A stretch of DNA of 64,000 bases. It comes from Streptomyces bicolor. GTDB taxonomy: Bacteria; Actinomycetota; Actinomycetes; Streptomycetales; Streptomycetaceae. Under the pieces are notes generated by a model, which saw only the letters and a list, made by a program, of their open reading frames with translations, did not search any database and was not told the DNA's origin. The position numbers and the translations under genes are program-made. The number at the start of each line of letters is the position of its first letter. The stretch's first letter is position 1. The stretch lies in contig NZ_JOFS01000006.1 of assembly GCF_000719285.1 (NCBI RefSeq), forward strand, positions 248,001 through 312,000, in the 5' to 3' direction. This document shows, one piece after another, positions 51,902 through 61,416 of this stretch.

Positions 51902-53341
51902 TCATGCCCGACGCTGCTCCTCCTCGCCTGCCCCGCCCGGCACTTCGGCAAGCGCGTGGCGCGCGGCGGCCTTCTCCGTGGCGATACGGCGGTGCTCGGC
52001 GGCCTTGCGCTCGTAGAGGGCGGCCAGCCGCAGGTGGTACTCCGGCTCGTCCTCCTCGTAGATGTCCGGAATGCCGCTCTCGTCCTCGTCGCGCTCCTCG
52101 TGCTCGACCAGCCTGCGGTACTTGGCGTTACGTATCTTCAGCAGCACGGTGGCCAGCGTCGCCGCGGTGAGTGACCCCACCAGTACGGCGGCCTTGACCT
52201 CGTCGGTCAACGCGGCGTCACCCGCGAAGGCCAGCTCGCCGATGAGCAGCGAGACGGTGAAGCCGATACCGGCGAGAGAGGCCACCGCGAACACGTCGGC
52301 CCACTCCAGGTCGTCGCTGAGCGAGGCCCTGGTGAAACGTGCCGCCAGCCACGTACCGCCGAAGATGCCGATCGTCTTGCCGACGACCAGCCCGAGGACG
52401 ACCCCGAGCGTCTCCGGCTGGGTGAACACATCGCCGAGCGCACCGCCGGAGACGGCGACACCGGCGCTGAACAGCGCGAACAGGGGTACGGCGAGCCCCG
52501 CCGACAGGGGGCGTACGAGATGTTCGATGTGCTCACCGGGGGAGCTCGTCTCGTCCTCGTGCCGGGTGCAGCGCAGCATCAGGCCCATCGCCACGCCCGC
52601 GATGGTGGCGTGGATGCCGCTGTTGTACATCAGCCCCCAGATGACCAGGGCGAGCGGGACGTACACGTACCACCCGCGTACACCCTTCCTCAGCAGCAGC
52701 CAGAAGACGCCCAGCCCGACGACGGCACCCGCGAGCGCGGCGAAGTTGATCCGGTCGGTGAAGAAGATCGCGATGATCAGGATCGCGAAGAGGTCGTCGA
52801 CGACGGCGAGGGTGAGCAGGAAGGCCCGCAGGGCGCTCGGCAGCGAGGTGCCGATGACGGCGAGCACGGCGAGCGCGAAGGCGATGTCCGTGGCGGTCGG
52901 AACCGCCCAGCCGTCGGTCGAGCCGGCCCCGGTGACATTGGTGAGCGTGTAGACGAGCGCGGGCACCGCCATTCCGCACAACGCGGCGATGACCGGCAGT
53001 ACGGCCGCCTTGGGATCGCGCAGATCGCCGGCCACCAGCTCACGCTTGAGCTCGATCCCGGCGACGAAGAAGAAGATCGCGAGGAGCCCGTCGGCGGCCC
53101 AGTGCTCGATGGACAGGTTCAGCCCGAGAGCCTCGGGGCCGAGGTGGAAGTGGCCGACCGTCTCGTAACTGTCGTGCAGCATGGGCACGTTCGCCCAGAC
53201 CAGCGCCGTGATCGCGGCGATGAGCAGCAGTACGCCACCGACTGTCTCGGTGCGCAGCGCTTCCGTGAGGAAGGTCCGCTCGGGGAGCGACAGCCGTCCG
53301 AGGATCTTGCGGGCGGGAGCGGGGGTGCGGGGCGCGGCCAC
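51902..53341 (-). CDS. nhaA: Na+/H+ antiporter NhaA
   Basis: 479 residues from GTG 53341 with GGAGG eight bases upstream. The twelve-helix family is clear (FFFVAGIELKRELVAGDLRDPKAAVLPVIAALCGMAVPALVY, GWAVPTATDIAFALAVLAVIGT) with the essential Asp pair in LAVVDDLFAILIIAIFF. The C-terminal 70 residues are charged (HEERDEDESGIPDIYEEDEPEYHLRL) and cytoplasmic, a Streptomyces extension. It exchanges sodium for protons. Confidence 0.96.
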   Translation of the reverse strand: MAAPRTPAPARKILGRLSLPERTFLTEALRTETVGGVLLLIAAITALVWANVPMLHDSYETVGHFHLGPEALGLNLSIEHWAADGLLAIFFFVAGIELKRELVAGDLRDPKAAVLPVIAALCGMAVPALVYTLTNVTGAGSTDGWAVPTATDIAFALAVLAVIGTSLPSALRAFLLTLAVVDDLFAILIIAIFFTDRINFAALAGAVVGLGVFWLLLRKGVRGWYVYVPLALVIWGLMYNSGIHATIAGVAMGLMLRCTRHEDETSSPGEHIEHLVRPLSAGLAVPLFALFSAGVAVSGGALGDVFTQPETLGVVLGLVVGKTIGIFGGTWLAARFTRASLSDDLEWADVFAVASLAGIGFTVSLLIGELAFAGDAALTDEVKAAVLVGSLTAATLATVLLKIRNAKYRRLVEHEERDEDESGIPDIYEEDEPEYHLRLAALYERKAAEHRRIATEKAAARHALAEVPGGAGEEEQRRA

Positions 53342-53479
53342 GGGGGAGACCTCCGGTCGGTGGGCAGGACGGAGCACATGCCGACCAGACTTCCCGGCGC
53401 ACCTATGAGTGATGTTGCTTTGCTTAGTTTACCTAAGTGTGCGCGGGAGTGCATCCGCCGCTGTCCACCGTGCGTACGC

Positions 53480-53516
53480 GAGGGGCACCCGGCGCGCTTG
53501 TAGCCGGGTGCCCCTC
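53480..53516 (-). terminator. Terminator of acsA
   Basis: GAGGGGCACCCGGC / GCCGGGTGCCCCTC, a perfect 14-base stem with a nine-base loop, 29 bases after the leftward acsA stop. Confidence 0.85.
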
Positions 53517-53544
53517 GATGGCCGTAGTCAGTCCTCGGCCGGGC

Positions 53545-55500
53545 TCAGTCCTCGCTCGGCGCAGCCGGGAGCTTCGCCTGGATGAGGTCCATGACGGTCG
53601 AGTCGGTCAGCGTCGTCACGTCACCGAGCTGGCGGTTCTCGGCGACGTCCCGCAGCAGCCGGCGCATGATCTTGCCGGAGCGGGTCTTCGGCAGCTCGGC
53701 CACCGGCAGGATCCGCTTCGGCTTCGCGATCGGGCCGAGCGTGGCGCCGACGTGGTTGCGCAGGTCGGCGACCAGATGCTCGGTCTCGGCGGCCGTACCG
53801 CGCAGGATCACGAAGGCCACGATCGCCTGCCCGGTGGTCTCGTCGGCGGCACCGACGACGGCCGCCTCGGCGACGGACGGGTGCGAGACGAGCGCGGACT
53901 CGACCTCCGTGGTGGAGATGTTGTGCCCCGACACGAGCATGACGTCGTCGACGCGGCCGAGGAGCCAGATGTCCCCGTCGTCGTCCTTCTTCGCCCCGTC
54001 ACCGGCGAAGTACTTGCCCTCGAACCGCGACCAGTACGTGTCGATGAACCGCTGGTCGTCGCCCCAGATGGTGCGCAGCATCGACGGCCACGGCTCGGTC
54101 AGGACCAGGTAGCCGCCACCGCCGTTGGGCACCTCGTTCGCCTCGTCGTCGACGACGGTCGCGGAGATACCGGGCAGCGGGGTCTGGGCGGAGCCCGGCT
54201 TGGTCTCGGTGACACCGGGCAGCGGCGAGATCATCATCGCGCCGGTCTCGGTCTGCCACCAGGTGTCCACGATCGGCGTCCGGTCCGAGCCGATGTGCTT
54301 GCGGTACCAGATCCACGCCTCGGGGTTGATGGGCTCACCCACGGAGCCGAGGACGCGGAGGGAGGACAGGTCGAACTTCGCGGGGATGTCGTCGCCCCAC
54401 TTCATGAACGTACGGATGGCCGTCGGCGCCGTGTACAGGATCGTCACCCCGTACTTCTGCACGATCTCCCAGAAGCGGCCCTGGTGCGGCGTGTCCGGCG
54501 TGCCTTCGTACATCACCTGCGTCGCGCCGTTCGCCAGCGGCCCGTACACGATGTACGAGTGGCCGGTGACCCAGCCGACGTCGGCGGTGCACCAGTAGAC
54601 GTCCGTCTCGGGCTTGAGGTCGAAGACCGCGTGGTGGGTGTACGACGCCTGGGTGAGGTAGCCGCCGGAGGTGTGCAGGATGCCCTTCGGCTTACCCGTC
54701 GTACCGGACGTGTAGAGGATGAAGAGCGGCTGCTCGGCGTTGAAGGCCTCGGGGGTGTGCTCGGCGGACTGGCGCTCGACGATCTCGTGCCACCAGACGT
54801 CCCGGCTGTCGTCCCAGGCGACGTCCTGGCCGGTACGCCGGACAACGAGCACATGCTCGACGTTGTCCACCTTGCCGATGGCCTCGTCCACGGCCGGCTT
54901 GAGCGCGGACGGCTTGCCGCGGCGGTAGCCGCCGTCGGAGGTGATGACGACCTTGGCGTCCGCGTCCTGGATACGGGTGGCGAGGGCGTCCGCCGAGAAG
55001 CCGCCGAAGACGACGGAGTGCGCGGCGCCGATCCTGGCGCAGGCCAGCATCGCGACCGCGGTCTCCGGGATCATCGGCATGTAGACCGCGACCCGGTCGC
55101 CCTTCTGAACTCCGAGCTCCAGCAGGGCGTTGGCCGCCTTGGAGACCTCGTCCTTGAGCTCGGTGTAGGTGAGGGCGCGGCTGTCGCCGGGCTCGCCCTC
55201 GAAGTGGATGGCGACCCGGTCGCCGTGCCCGGCCTCGACATGCCGGTCCACGCAGTTGTACGCGACGTTGAGCTCGCCGTCCTTGAACCACTTCGCGAAC
55301 GGCGGGTTCGACCAGTCCAGTGTCTCCGTCGGCTCCTTGGCCCAGGTCAGCCGACGGGCCTGCTCGGCCCAGAAGCCGAGCCTGTCAGCCTTGGCCTGTT
55401 CATACGCCTCCGCGGTGACGTTGGCATCGTCGGCCAGGTCGGCGGGGGGTGCGAACCTGCGCTCTTCCTTGAGCAGGTTGGCCAGGCTTTCGTTGCTCAC
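53545..55500 (-). CDS. acsA: Acetyl-CoA synthetase
   Basis: 651 residues from GTG 55500 with AAAGGGAG upstream. The ANL-superfamily motifs are complete: [15 protein letters not shown] (P-loop), [24 protein letters not shown], and the C-terminal [16 protein letters not shown], whose lysine is acetylated to regulate the enzyme. It makes acetyl-CoA from acetate and ATP. Its promoter region is the upstream gap 55501-55868, where I see no gene. Confidence 0.97.
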   Translation of the reverse strand: MSNESLANLLKEERRFAPPADLADDANVTAEAYEQAKADRLGFWAEQARRLTWAKEPTETLDWSNPPFAKWFKDGELNVAYNCVDRHVEAGHGDRVAIHFEGEPGDSRALTYTELKDEVSKAANALLELGVQKGDRVAVYMPMIPETAVAMLACARIGAAHSVVFGGFSADALATRIQDADAKVVITSDGGYRRGKPSALKPAVDEAIGKVDNVEHVLVVRRTGQDVAWDDSRDVWWHEIVERQSAEHTPEAFNAEQPLFILYTSGTTGKPKGILHTSGGYLTQASYTHHAVFDLKPETDVYWCTADVGWVTGHSYIVYGPLANGATQVMYEGTPDTPHQGRFWEIVQKYGVTILYTAPTAIRTFMKWGDDIPAKFDLSSLRVLGSVGEPINPEAWIWYRKHIGSDRTPIVDTWWQTETGAMMISPLPGVTETKPGSAQTPLPGISATVVDDEANEVPNGGGGYLVLTEPWPSMLRTIWGDDQRFIDTYWSRFEGKYFAGDGAKKDDDGDIWLLGRVDDVMLVSGHNISTTEVESALVSHPSVAEAAVVGAADETTGQAIVAFVILRGTAAETEHLVADLRNHVGATLGPIAKPKRILPVAELPKTRSGKIMRRLLRDVAENRQLGDVTTLTDSTVMDLIQAKLPAAPSED

Positions 55501-55868
55501 GACATCTCCCTTTCCCAGGGTGTCCGTTGTGTCCCAGGCCACAGCTCATCAGACCCGGGGGCCCGATGACAAGGGTCGACGGAAAATTGGTTTAGACCTG
55601 TCGCCGGGTAGGTCCGGGGCTGCTTTTCGGCCCTGGGGTCATCCGTTCCCACGGACGCCGCACGGACCGGGTTCAGGTCTGTTACCCCTTTCACATTCCA
55701 CCGAGGCGCAGGTAGACGCCACCCTCAGGTGAAGCCCGGCCTCGGCGCCCGGTGGCGGCAGCAGCGCGGCCGCACGGGATGCGCGGCACTGCGCCGACCG
55801 GGGCGAGCGGCTTGACGCCGCTCGACTCCGTCGCGCGGCTCGGTGGCGCTCGACTCCGTGCCGACCGG

Positions 55869-55902
55869 GATGCGTGGCCCATGCGGACCGGGGCCACGCA
55901 TC
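55869..55902 (-). terminator. Terminator of the SulP-carbonic anhydrase gene
   Basis: GATGCGTGGCCC / GGGCCACGCATC, a 12-base stem with a ten-base loop, 12 bases after the leftward stop at 55914. Confidence 0.75.
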
Positions 55903-55913
55903 ACCGCCCCGCC

Positions 55914-58565
55914 TCACGCCGACAGATCCGCCACCCCCACGTCGTCGAACACCTCGTCCCCGTTCCCCTCGGTGAGCAGGTACGCCTGTGCCTCGCCCAC
56001 GTGGAAGTACATCCCGTGCAGTTCCAGCGCCCCTGCCCGCAGAGCCCGGGCCACCGACTCGTGCGCCCGCAGATGCTCCAACTGCTGGACCACGTTGGTC
56101 AGACAGAGCTGCTCCACCGCGTCGGCCGGTGCCCGCCCGGCGAGCCTGGGCAACGGCCGGCTCTCGTCGGACATCCGCTCCAGGCTCGGCAGCCCATGTC
56201 GCAGCCACCGCCTGAGCGGGGTCGGCGGGCCGCCGGGCTCGGAACTGAGCAGCGCCTGCATGGCCCCGCAACCGGAGTGGCCGCACACCGTGATCGACCG
56301 CACCCGCAGCACGTCCACGGCGTACTCGATCGCCGCCGCCACCGAGTCGTCCCCGCTCTCCTGGCCCGGCCGGGGGCACCTCCCGGCGCTGGCTGGGGGA
56401 GGAACGAGGTTGCCCACGTTGCGCACCACGAACAGGTCGCCCGGACCACTGGAGGTGATCATCGACGTGACCAGCCGTGAGTCGGCGCAGGTGAGGAACA
56501 GCTGGGAAGGCTGCTGCCCCTCCCGCGCCAGCCGCGCCAGCTCGCCCCGCACCAGGGGTGCGGTGTTGCGCTGGAACGCGCTGATGCCACGGGCCAGTTG
56601 ACGCGCGCTCGGCCGGCTGCCGTCGGCTCTGCTCTCGCCGGAGCGTCCGGAGCCGGTGGGACCGCCGGATCCGGCGGGCTGTCCGGAGCCGGTGGTGCCG
56701 GCGGACCCGGTGAGCCCGTCGGCATCGCCGGCCCCGGCCATGGCACCGCTCGCCTCCGCTCCGTCGCCTGTGCCGGGCTCGCCCGGGATGATGGCGGCCT
56801 CGGTGGTGCGGGGCGCGCCGGAACCATCGCTGTCGCCGGCCCCGGTCGCCTGTGCGTCCCAGGTGTGTCCCTCGCCTCCGCCGTGGGAGGGGACGGAGTC
56901 CGGGATCTCGCACTGGTGGTTGCGCCAGGGCGTCCAGGGGTGGCAACGGCAGTCGGCCGACCCGGTGGTGGCGTGCCCGGCGTCGAGATGGAGGCCGGCC
57001 GGTGTTGTCGGTTCACCGATCCGGACCCCGGCTCTGCGGCCGACCAGCTCGACGGTGCCGCCGTGCGCGGAGTGCGTGTTCTGCCAGTCCTGCAGTGACT
57101 CGTACGCCGCGTGGTCCATGAACGACCCGTCCAACTCCACGACGGCGTGGGCGCCTTGGGGAACGAGATGCAGGGCCCGGCTGAGCCGTGGCACCGCGAG
57201 GAACGTCAACTGGCCTCTTACGTGTACGTGATGGACTCCTTCCTTCTCGTCATGCGTGATCCGGGTGCGGGTGAGGCGGTGCAGGGCGACGGTGACGGCC
57301 ATGGCGATCCCCAGGACCACGCCCTCCAGGACGCCGAAGAACACCACGCCGAGGGTGGTGACCGCGTACACCACCACCTCTCGGTGGCGGGTCACCGTGC
57401 GGATGTGGTGCAGGGACACCATCTGGATGCCGACGGCCATCACGAGGGCGGCGAGCGAGGCGAGCGGGATGAGTTCCAGGATCGGGACCATCAGCAGCGT
57501 GGCGACTACTACGAGAACGCCGTGCAGCATCGTGGAGTTCCGGCTGACGGCACCGGCTTGCACATTCGCCGAACTGCGCACGGCGACGCCCGCGACCGGC
57601 AGCCCGCCGAGCGTGCCGGAGACGATGTTGGCGGCGCCCTGCCCGAGCAGTTCGCGGTCCAGGTGGGAGCGTCCGACCTGGACGTGCAGGCCGGGACGCG
57701 CGGCCACCATCTTGTCCACGGCGACCGCGCCGAGCAGCGACTGCACGCTGCACACCAGGGTGGTGGTCAGCACCGCGGCGACCAGGCCCAGCACCGGGCC
57801 TTCCGGCAGCCCGGCCAGGGCGTGGCTGTGCCAGGAGGGCAGGTCGACCTTGGGCAGGGTCAGGCCGGCGAGCGAGGCGGCCGAGGTGGCACCGGCGACG
57901 GCGACGAGCGCGGCCGGGACCTTGCGCAGAAGACGGCCGGCCCGGCCCGGGATCCGCGGCCAGAGCAGCAGCAGCGCCAGGGTCAGCGCGCTCACCGACA
58001 CGGCGGCCGGCCGCAGCTCGGCCAACTGGGCGGGCAGCGCGCGGAGGTTGGCGAGGACCGAGCTCTGCGGGGTGCCGCCCATGACGATGTGCAGCTGGGC
58101 GACGGCGATGGTGACGCCGATGCCGGCGAGCATCCCGTGCACGATGGCGGGGCTCACGGCGAGCGCGCCGCGCGCCACCCGGAGGGTGCCCAGGCCGAGT
58201 TGGGCGAGACCGGCGAGGACGGTGATGGCACAGGTCGTCCGCCAGCCGTACTGATGGATGAGGTCGGCGGTGACCACGGTGAGGCCGGCGGCGGGGCCGC
58301 TGACCTGGAGCGGGGAACCGCCGAGCCATCCGACGACGAGCCCTCCGACGGCGGCGGCGACGAGGCCTGCCTGGAGGGGTGCGCCGGTGGCGAGGGCGAT
58401 GCCCAGGGACAGTGGGAGCGCGATCAGGAAGACCGCGATCGATGCCGACACGTCGGCGCCCGCGATGCGGTTGCGGCGGGGCCGGGTCGGGGGCGGGCTG
58501 GGCGACTCGTGGGTGCGTTCCGCTCGACTCGGGTCGTCGGCGCGGGTGGGGACGCAGGCGGACAT
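55914..58565 (-). CDS. SulP-family transporter fused to a beta-carbonic anhydrase
   Basis: 883 residues from ATG 58565 (GGAAG upstream). Residues about 35-430 are a SulP/SLC26 transporter (IAVFLIALPLSLGIALATGAPLQAGLVAAAVGGLVVGWLGGSPLQVSGPAAGLTVV and later helices). A STAS-like domain follows (VHVRGQLTFLAVPRLSRALHLVPQGAHAVVELDGSFMDH), then a variable linker, and from about 665 a beta-CA: TCADSRLV (zinc Cys and Asp/Arg dyad), CGHSGCGAMQALL. Such fusions probably couple HCO3- uptake to CO2 interconversion. The loop after NLVPPP is enlarged by ASAGRCPRPGQ, encoded by a GC-rich repeat-like insertion (56371-56402). The neighbouring deacetylase is divergent. Confidence 0.93.
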   Translation of the reverse strand: MSACVPTRADDPSRAERTHESPSPPPTRPRRNRIAGADVSASIAVFLIALPLSLGIALATGAPLQAGLVAAAVGGLVVGWLGGSPLQVSGPAAGLTVVTADLIHQYGWRTTCAITVLAGLAQLGLGTLRVARGALAVSPAIVHGMLAGIGVTIAVAQLHIVMGGTPQSSVLANLRALPAQLAELRPAAVSVSALTLALLLLWPRIPGRAGRLLRKVPAALVAVAGATSAASLAGLTLPKVDLPSWHSHALAGLPEGPVLGLVAAVLTTTLVCSVQSLLGAVAVDKMVAARPGLHVQVGRSHLDRELLGQGAANIVSGTLGGLPVAGVAVRSSANVQAGAVSRNSTMLHGVLVVVATLLMVPILELIPLASLAALVMAVGIQMVSLHHIRTVTRHREVVVYAVTTLGVVFFGVLEGVVLGIAMAVTVALHRLTRTRITHDEKEGVHHVHVRGQLTFLAVPRLSRALHLVPQGAHAVVELDGSFMDHAAYESLQDWQNTHSAHGGTVELVGRRAGVRIGEPTTPAGLHLDAGHATTGSADCRCHPWTPWRNHQCEIPDSVPSHGGGEGHTWDAQATGAGDSDGSGAPRTTEAAIIPGEPGTGDGAEASGAMAGAGDADGLTGSAGTTGSGQPAGSGGPTGSGRSGESRADGSRPSARQLARGISAFQRNTAPLVRGELARLAREGQQPSQLFLTCADSRLVTSMITSSGPGDLFVVRNVGNLVPPPASAGRCPRPGQESGDDSVAAAIEYAVDVLRVRSITVCGHSGCGAMQALLSSEPGGPPTPLRRWLRHGLPSLERMSDESRPLPRLAGRAPADAVEQLCLTNVVQQLEHLRAHESVARALRAGALELHGMYFHVGEAQAYLLTEGNGDEVFDDVGVADLSA

Positions 58566-58865
58566 GTTTCCCGTCTTCCTCCGGGGCAGCGCGGTCGCGG
58601 ATCTGGTGGTCCCCCGCTCATGGGCGAGGGGTCGGGTCGCGGCCGTGTGGTCACGGCGTGCAGCGGCGGGATGGAACAACAGTCGGTAAACGGATCGTAA
58701 TGCAGAGTAAAGGGCCGGAATAGTTTTTCCGAGCAAATGGACTAATAAATCCCCCTGAAGGGTGAAGTGGCCCATTAGTCGGCTTGTCGTACTAATTCCT
58801 TCTCGGTCCCGTGCGACCTTGGCGGCGCTGTCGGCCCCCGAGAGAAGGAAGAAGGTGGACGGAAC
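58566..58865. promoter_or_regulatory. Divergent control region with ACTAAT repeats
   Basis: AT-richer than its surroundings. GACTAAT (58740-58746) and ATTAGTC (58774-58780) form a widely spaced dyad and TACTAATT (58790-58797) is a third direct copy. The SulP and deacetylase genes are on opposite sides, so both could be controlled here. The regulator is unknown. Confidence 0.4.
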
Positions 58866-60194
58866 ATGGCCGCCACCAGCAGGAACGCCGCCTCCCGCAA
58901 GATCGCCGCGACACACAGGGGCGTCGTGACGCACAGGATCGCGGCGGGCACCGCGATCGCCGCGGTCTGCGCCACATCACTCACTGGTTGCGCGACCGGC
59001 ACCGACACCACCCGGCAGGGGGCGCCGGGACCAGAGAAGGCGAAGCCGGCGGCGCCCGCTCCCAAGAGCGTGTTCCGCCTGATCGGCGACGGGTCCACCG
59101 CGTACACCGGGGCACAGCCCCACCTGCACAGACCCGAAAGGCTCAAGCCGGGTCAGAAGCCCCCGCAGTTCGTGGTGTTCTCCTGGGACGGCGCCGGCGA
59201 GGACAGCCAGAAGCTGTTCTCCCACTTCCGCAAGGTCGCCAAGGCGAACAACGCGACGATGACCTACTTCCTCAGCGGCGTGTACATGCTGCCGGACCAC
59301 AAACGTGACCTGTACCGCCCGCCGCAGCACTCTCCGGGCCGCTCCGACATCGGCTTCAACGACGAGGAGGGCATCGCCGCCACCGCCAAGCAGTTGCGCC
59401 TGGCCTGGCTGGAGGGCAACGAGATCGGCACCCACTTCAACGGCCACTTCTGTGGCAGCGGCGGTGGGGTCGGCGAATGGTCGGTGGAGGAGTGGAAGGA
59501 CGAGATCGGCCAGGCGAAGAGGTTCGTGAAGTCCTGGAAGACCAACACGGGCATGGCGAATGCGGAGCCCCTGCCATTCGACTACGACAAGGAACTCATC
59601 GGCGCCCGCACGCCCTGTCTGGAGGGCCAGAAGAACTTCGTCAAGGCCGCCCGCGAGATGGGCTTCCGCTATGACTCCAGCGGCGTCAACAACCAGGTCT
59701 GGCCTGCCAAGAAGGGAGGCCTTTGGGACCTGTCGATGCAACTCGTGCCGTTCCCCGGGCACTCCTACGAGCAGCTCACCATGGACTACAACTTCATGGT
59801 CAACCAGTCCGGCACCACGAGCCAGGGTGACCCCGCCAAGCACGATTTCTGGGGCGACCAGATGCGGGACGGCCTGCTCAAGGGCTTCCACCGGGCCTAT
59901 TTCGGCAACCGCGCGCCCCTGATCATCGGCAACCACTTCGAGTCCTGGAACGGCGGCACCTACATGCGGGCCGTCGAGGAGGTCATCGAGGCCGTCTGCA
60001 ACAAGCCCGACGTGCGCTGCGTCTCCTTCCGGCAGCTCGCCGACTGGCTGGACGCCCAGGATCCGGCGACCCTGGGGAAGCTGCGCACTCTCGGGGTCGG
60101 CGAGGCCCCGAAGCAGGGTTGGGCGTCCTTCCTCTCGGCGCATCCAGCCCCGGCCCCGAAGGGGGTGCCCGGGGCGCCGACGGTCCGGCAGTAG
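58866..60194 (+). CDS. Polysaccharide-deacetylase-like lipoprotein
   Basis: 442 residues. The N-terminal basic region and hydrophobic stretch end in SLTGC, a lipobox, so the mature protein is membrane-anchored. The catalytic core resembles NodB: FVVFSWDGAGED (first acidic motif, altered from the usual FDDG), GTHFNGHF (HxxxH metal pair), and GARTPC. A second histidine motif (GNHFESW) is late. It probably removes acetyl groups from cell-wall or exopolysaccharide glycans. A run of cysteines (C187, C224) suggests extracytoplasmic folding. Confidence 0.88.
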   Translation: MAATSRNAASRKIAATHRGVVTHRIAAGTAIAAVCATSLTGCATGTDTTRQGAPGPEKAKPAAPAPKSVFRLIGDGSTAYTGAQPHLHRPERLKPGQKPPQFVVFSWDGAGEDSQKLFSHFRKVAKANNATMTYFLSGVYMLPDHKRDLYRPPQHSPGRSDIGFNDEEGIAATAKQLRLAWLEGNEIGTHFNGHFCGSGGGVGEWSVEEWKDEIGQAKRFVKSWKTNTGMANAEPLPFDYDKELIGARTPCLEGQKNFVKAAREMGFRYDSSGVNNQVWPAKKGGLWDLSMQLVPFPGHSYEQLTMDYNFMVNQSGTTSQGDPAKHDFWGDQMRDGLLKGFHRAYFGNRAPLIIGNHFESWNGGTYMRAVEEVIEAVCNKPDVRCVSFRQLADWLDAQDPATLGKLRTLGVGEAPKQGWASFLSAHPAPAPKGVPGAPTVRQ

Positions 60195-60238
60195 CGGCTG
60201 GGCAGAAGCGGGCGCACAGGTCGTACGGGTCGTACAGG

Positions 60239-61249
60239 TCAAGCAGTCGGAGTCAGGCGGGAGTTGCCCTCGCGCAGGGCGGTGAGGCTCTCGCAGAGCA
60301 CGAATCCGGGGTCGATCTGCGCCGCGAGGTCGGCCCCGGTGCGCTCGCTCCCCCAGGACTGGGCGTTCTTCAGGTGGAAGTGCACCATCTGGCTCGTGTA
60401 GCGCTCCCAGTCCCGCAGCTCGTACGTCGCGTCCACCGCCGTGTGCAGCCTGCGCAGGGCGAGGCGGTTGGCGTCCTCCAGGAACTCGAACCGGGGCGGG
60501 CGGCCCTTCTCCATGGCGCGCACCCAGTCCGAGTGCCCGACGGTCACCAGCAGGTCGTCCCCGACCTCGGCGCGGAGGAAGTCGAGGTCGTCCTGGCCCT
60601 GCACCTTGTTGCCGACGACCTTCAGGACGACTCCGAAGTCACGGGCGTACTCCTTGTACTGGCGATAGACGGATACCCCCTTCCGGGTCGGCTCGGCGAC
60701 GAGGAACGTGATGTCGAAACGCGTGAACATGCCGGAGGCGAAGGAGTCCGAGCCCGCCGTCATGTCGACCACGACGTACTCGTCGGGGCCGTCCACGAGG
60801 TGGTTCAGGAACAGCTCCACCGCACCCGTCTTGGAGTGGTAGCAGGCGACCCCGAGGTCGGAGTCCGTGAACGGGCCGGTGACCATCAAACGGACGGCGC
60901 CGCCGTCGAGTTCCACCGGACGGGCGCAGGCGTCGTACACCGGATTCCGCTCGCGCACCCGCAGCAGCCGCGAACCTTCGCCGGGCGGCGTCGTCTTGAT
61001 CATTGTCTCGACGGAGGCGATCCGCGGATTGGAGCCGCGCAGGTAGTCCTTGATCAGGGGCAACCGCTCGCCCATCGCGGGCAGTGCGGCTGCCTCCGCC
61101 TCGTCGAGACCGAGCGCGGCCCCCAGGTGCTGGTTGATGTCGGCGTCGACGGCGACGACCGGCGCGCCGGTCGCGGCGAGCTGGCGGATGAAGAGGGAGG
61201 ACAGGGTCGTCTTGCCGCTGCCGCCTTTCCCGACGAAAGCAATTTTCAT
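60239..61249 (-). CDS. ParA/CooC-like P-loop ATPase
   Basis: 336 residues from ATG 61249 (MKIAFVGKGGSGKTTLSSLFIRQLAATG); a GTG two codons earlier is also possible. The deviant Walker A KGGSGKTT is followed by VVAVDADINQHLGAALG, VVVDMTAGSDSF and VVGNKVQGQDDLDFL. It resembles CooC-type and MinD-type ATPases that insert metals or position complexes. No partner is adjacent. TACTCT nine bases upstream is a possible -10 with a leaderless message. Confidence 0.9.
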   Translation of the reverse strand: MKIAFVGKGGSGKTTLSSLFIRQLAATGAPVVAVDADINQHLGAALGLDEAEAAALPAMGERLPLIKDYLRGSNPRIASVETMIKTTPPGEGSRLLRVRERNPVYDACARPVELDGGAVRLMVTGPFTDSDLGVACYHSKTGAVELFLNHLVDGPDEYVVVDMTAGSDSFASGMFTRFDITFLVAEPTRKGVSVYRQYKEYARDFGVVLKVVGNKVQGQDDLDFLRAEVGDDLLVTVGHSDWVRAMEKGRPPRFEFLEDANRLALRRLHTAVDATYELRDWERYTSQMVHFHLKNAQSWGSERTGADLAAQIDPGFVLCESLTALREGNSRLTPTA

Positions 61250-61416
61250 GTTCACGAAGAGTAGCGGGCTGGTAGCTGTATGTGGCAGATGGGAGTGAGG
61301 AAGGCCACTCGATCGTGGGGTGCGGGCTGTCAGTGAAGGCGAAGCCTGATGGGGGCTGCGGTCGGCGTGGCGGGTGGGCGCGTGGTGGTGATGGATGGGC
61401 GCGTAGTGTCGTACTC

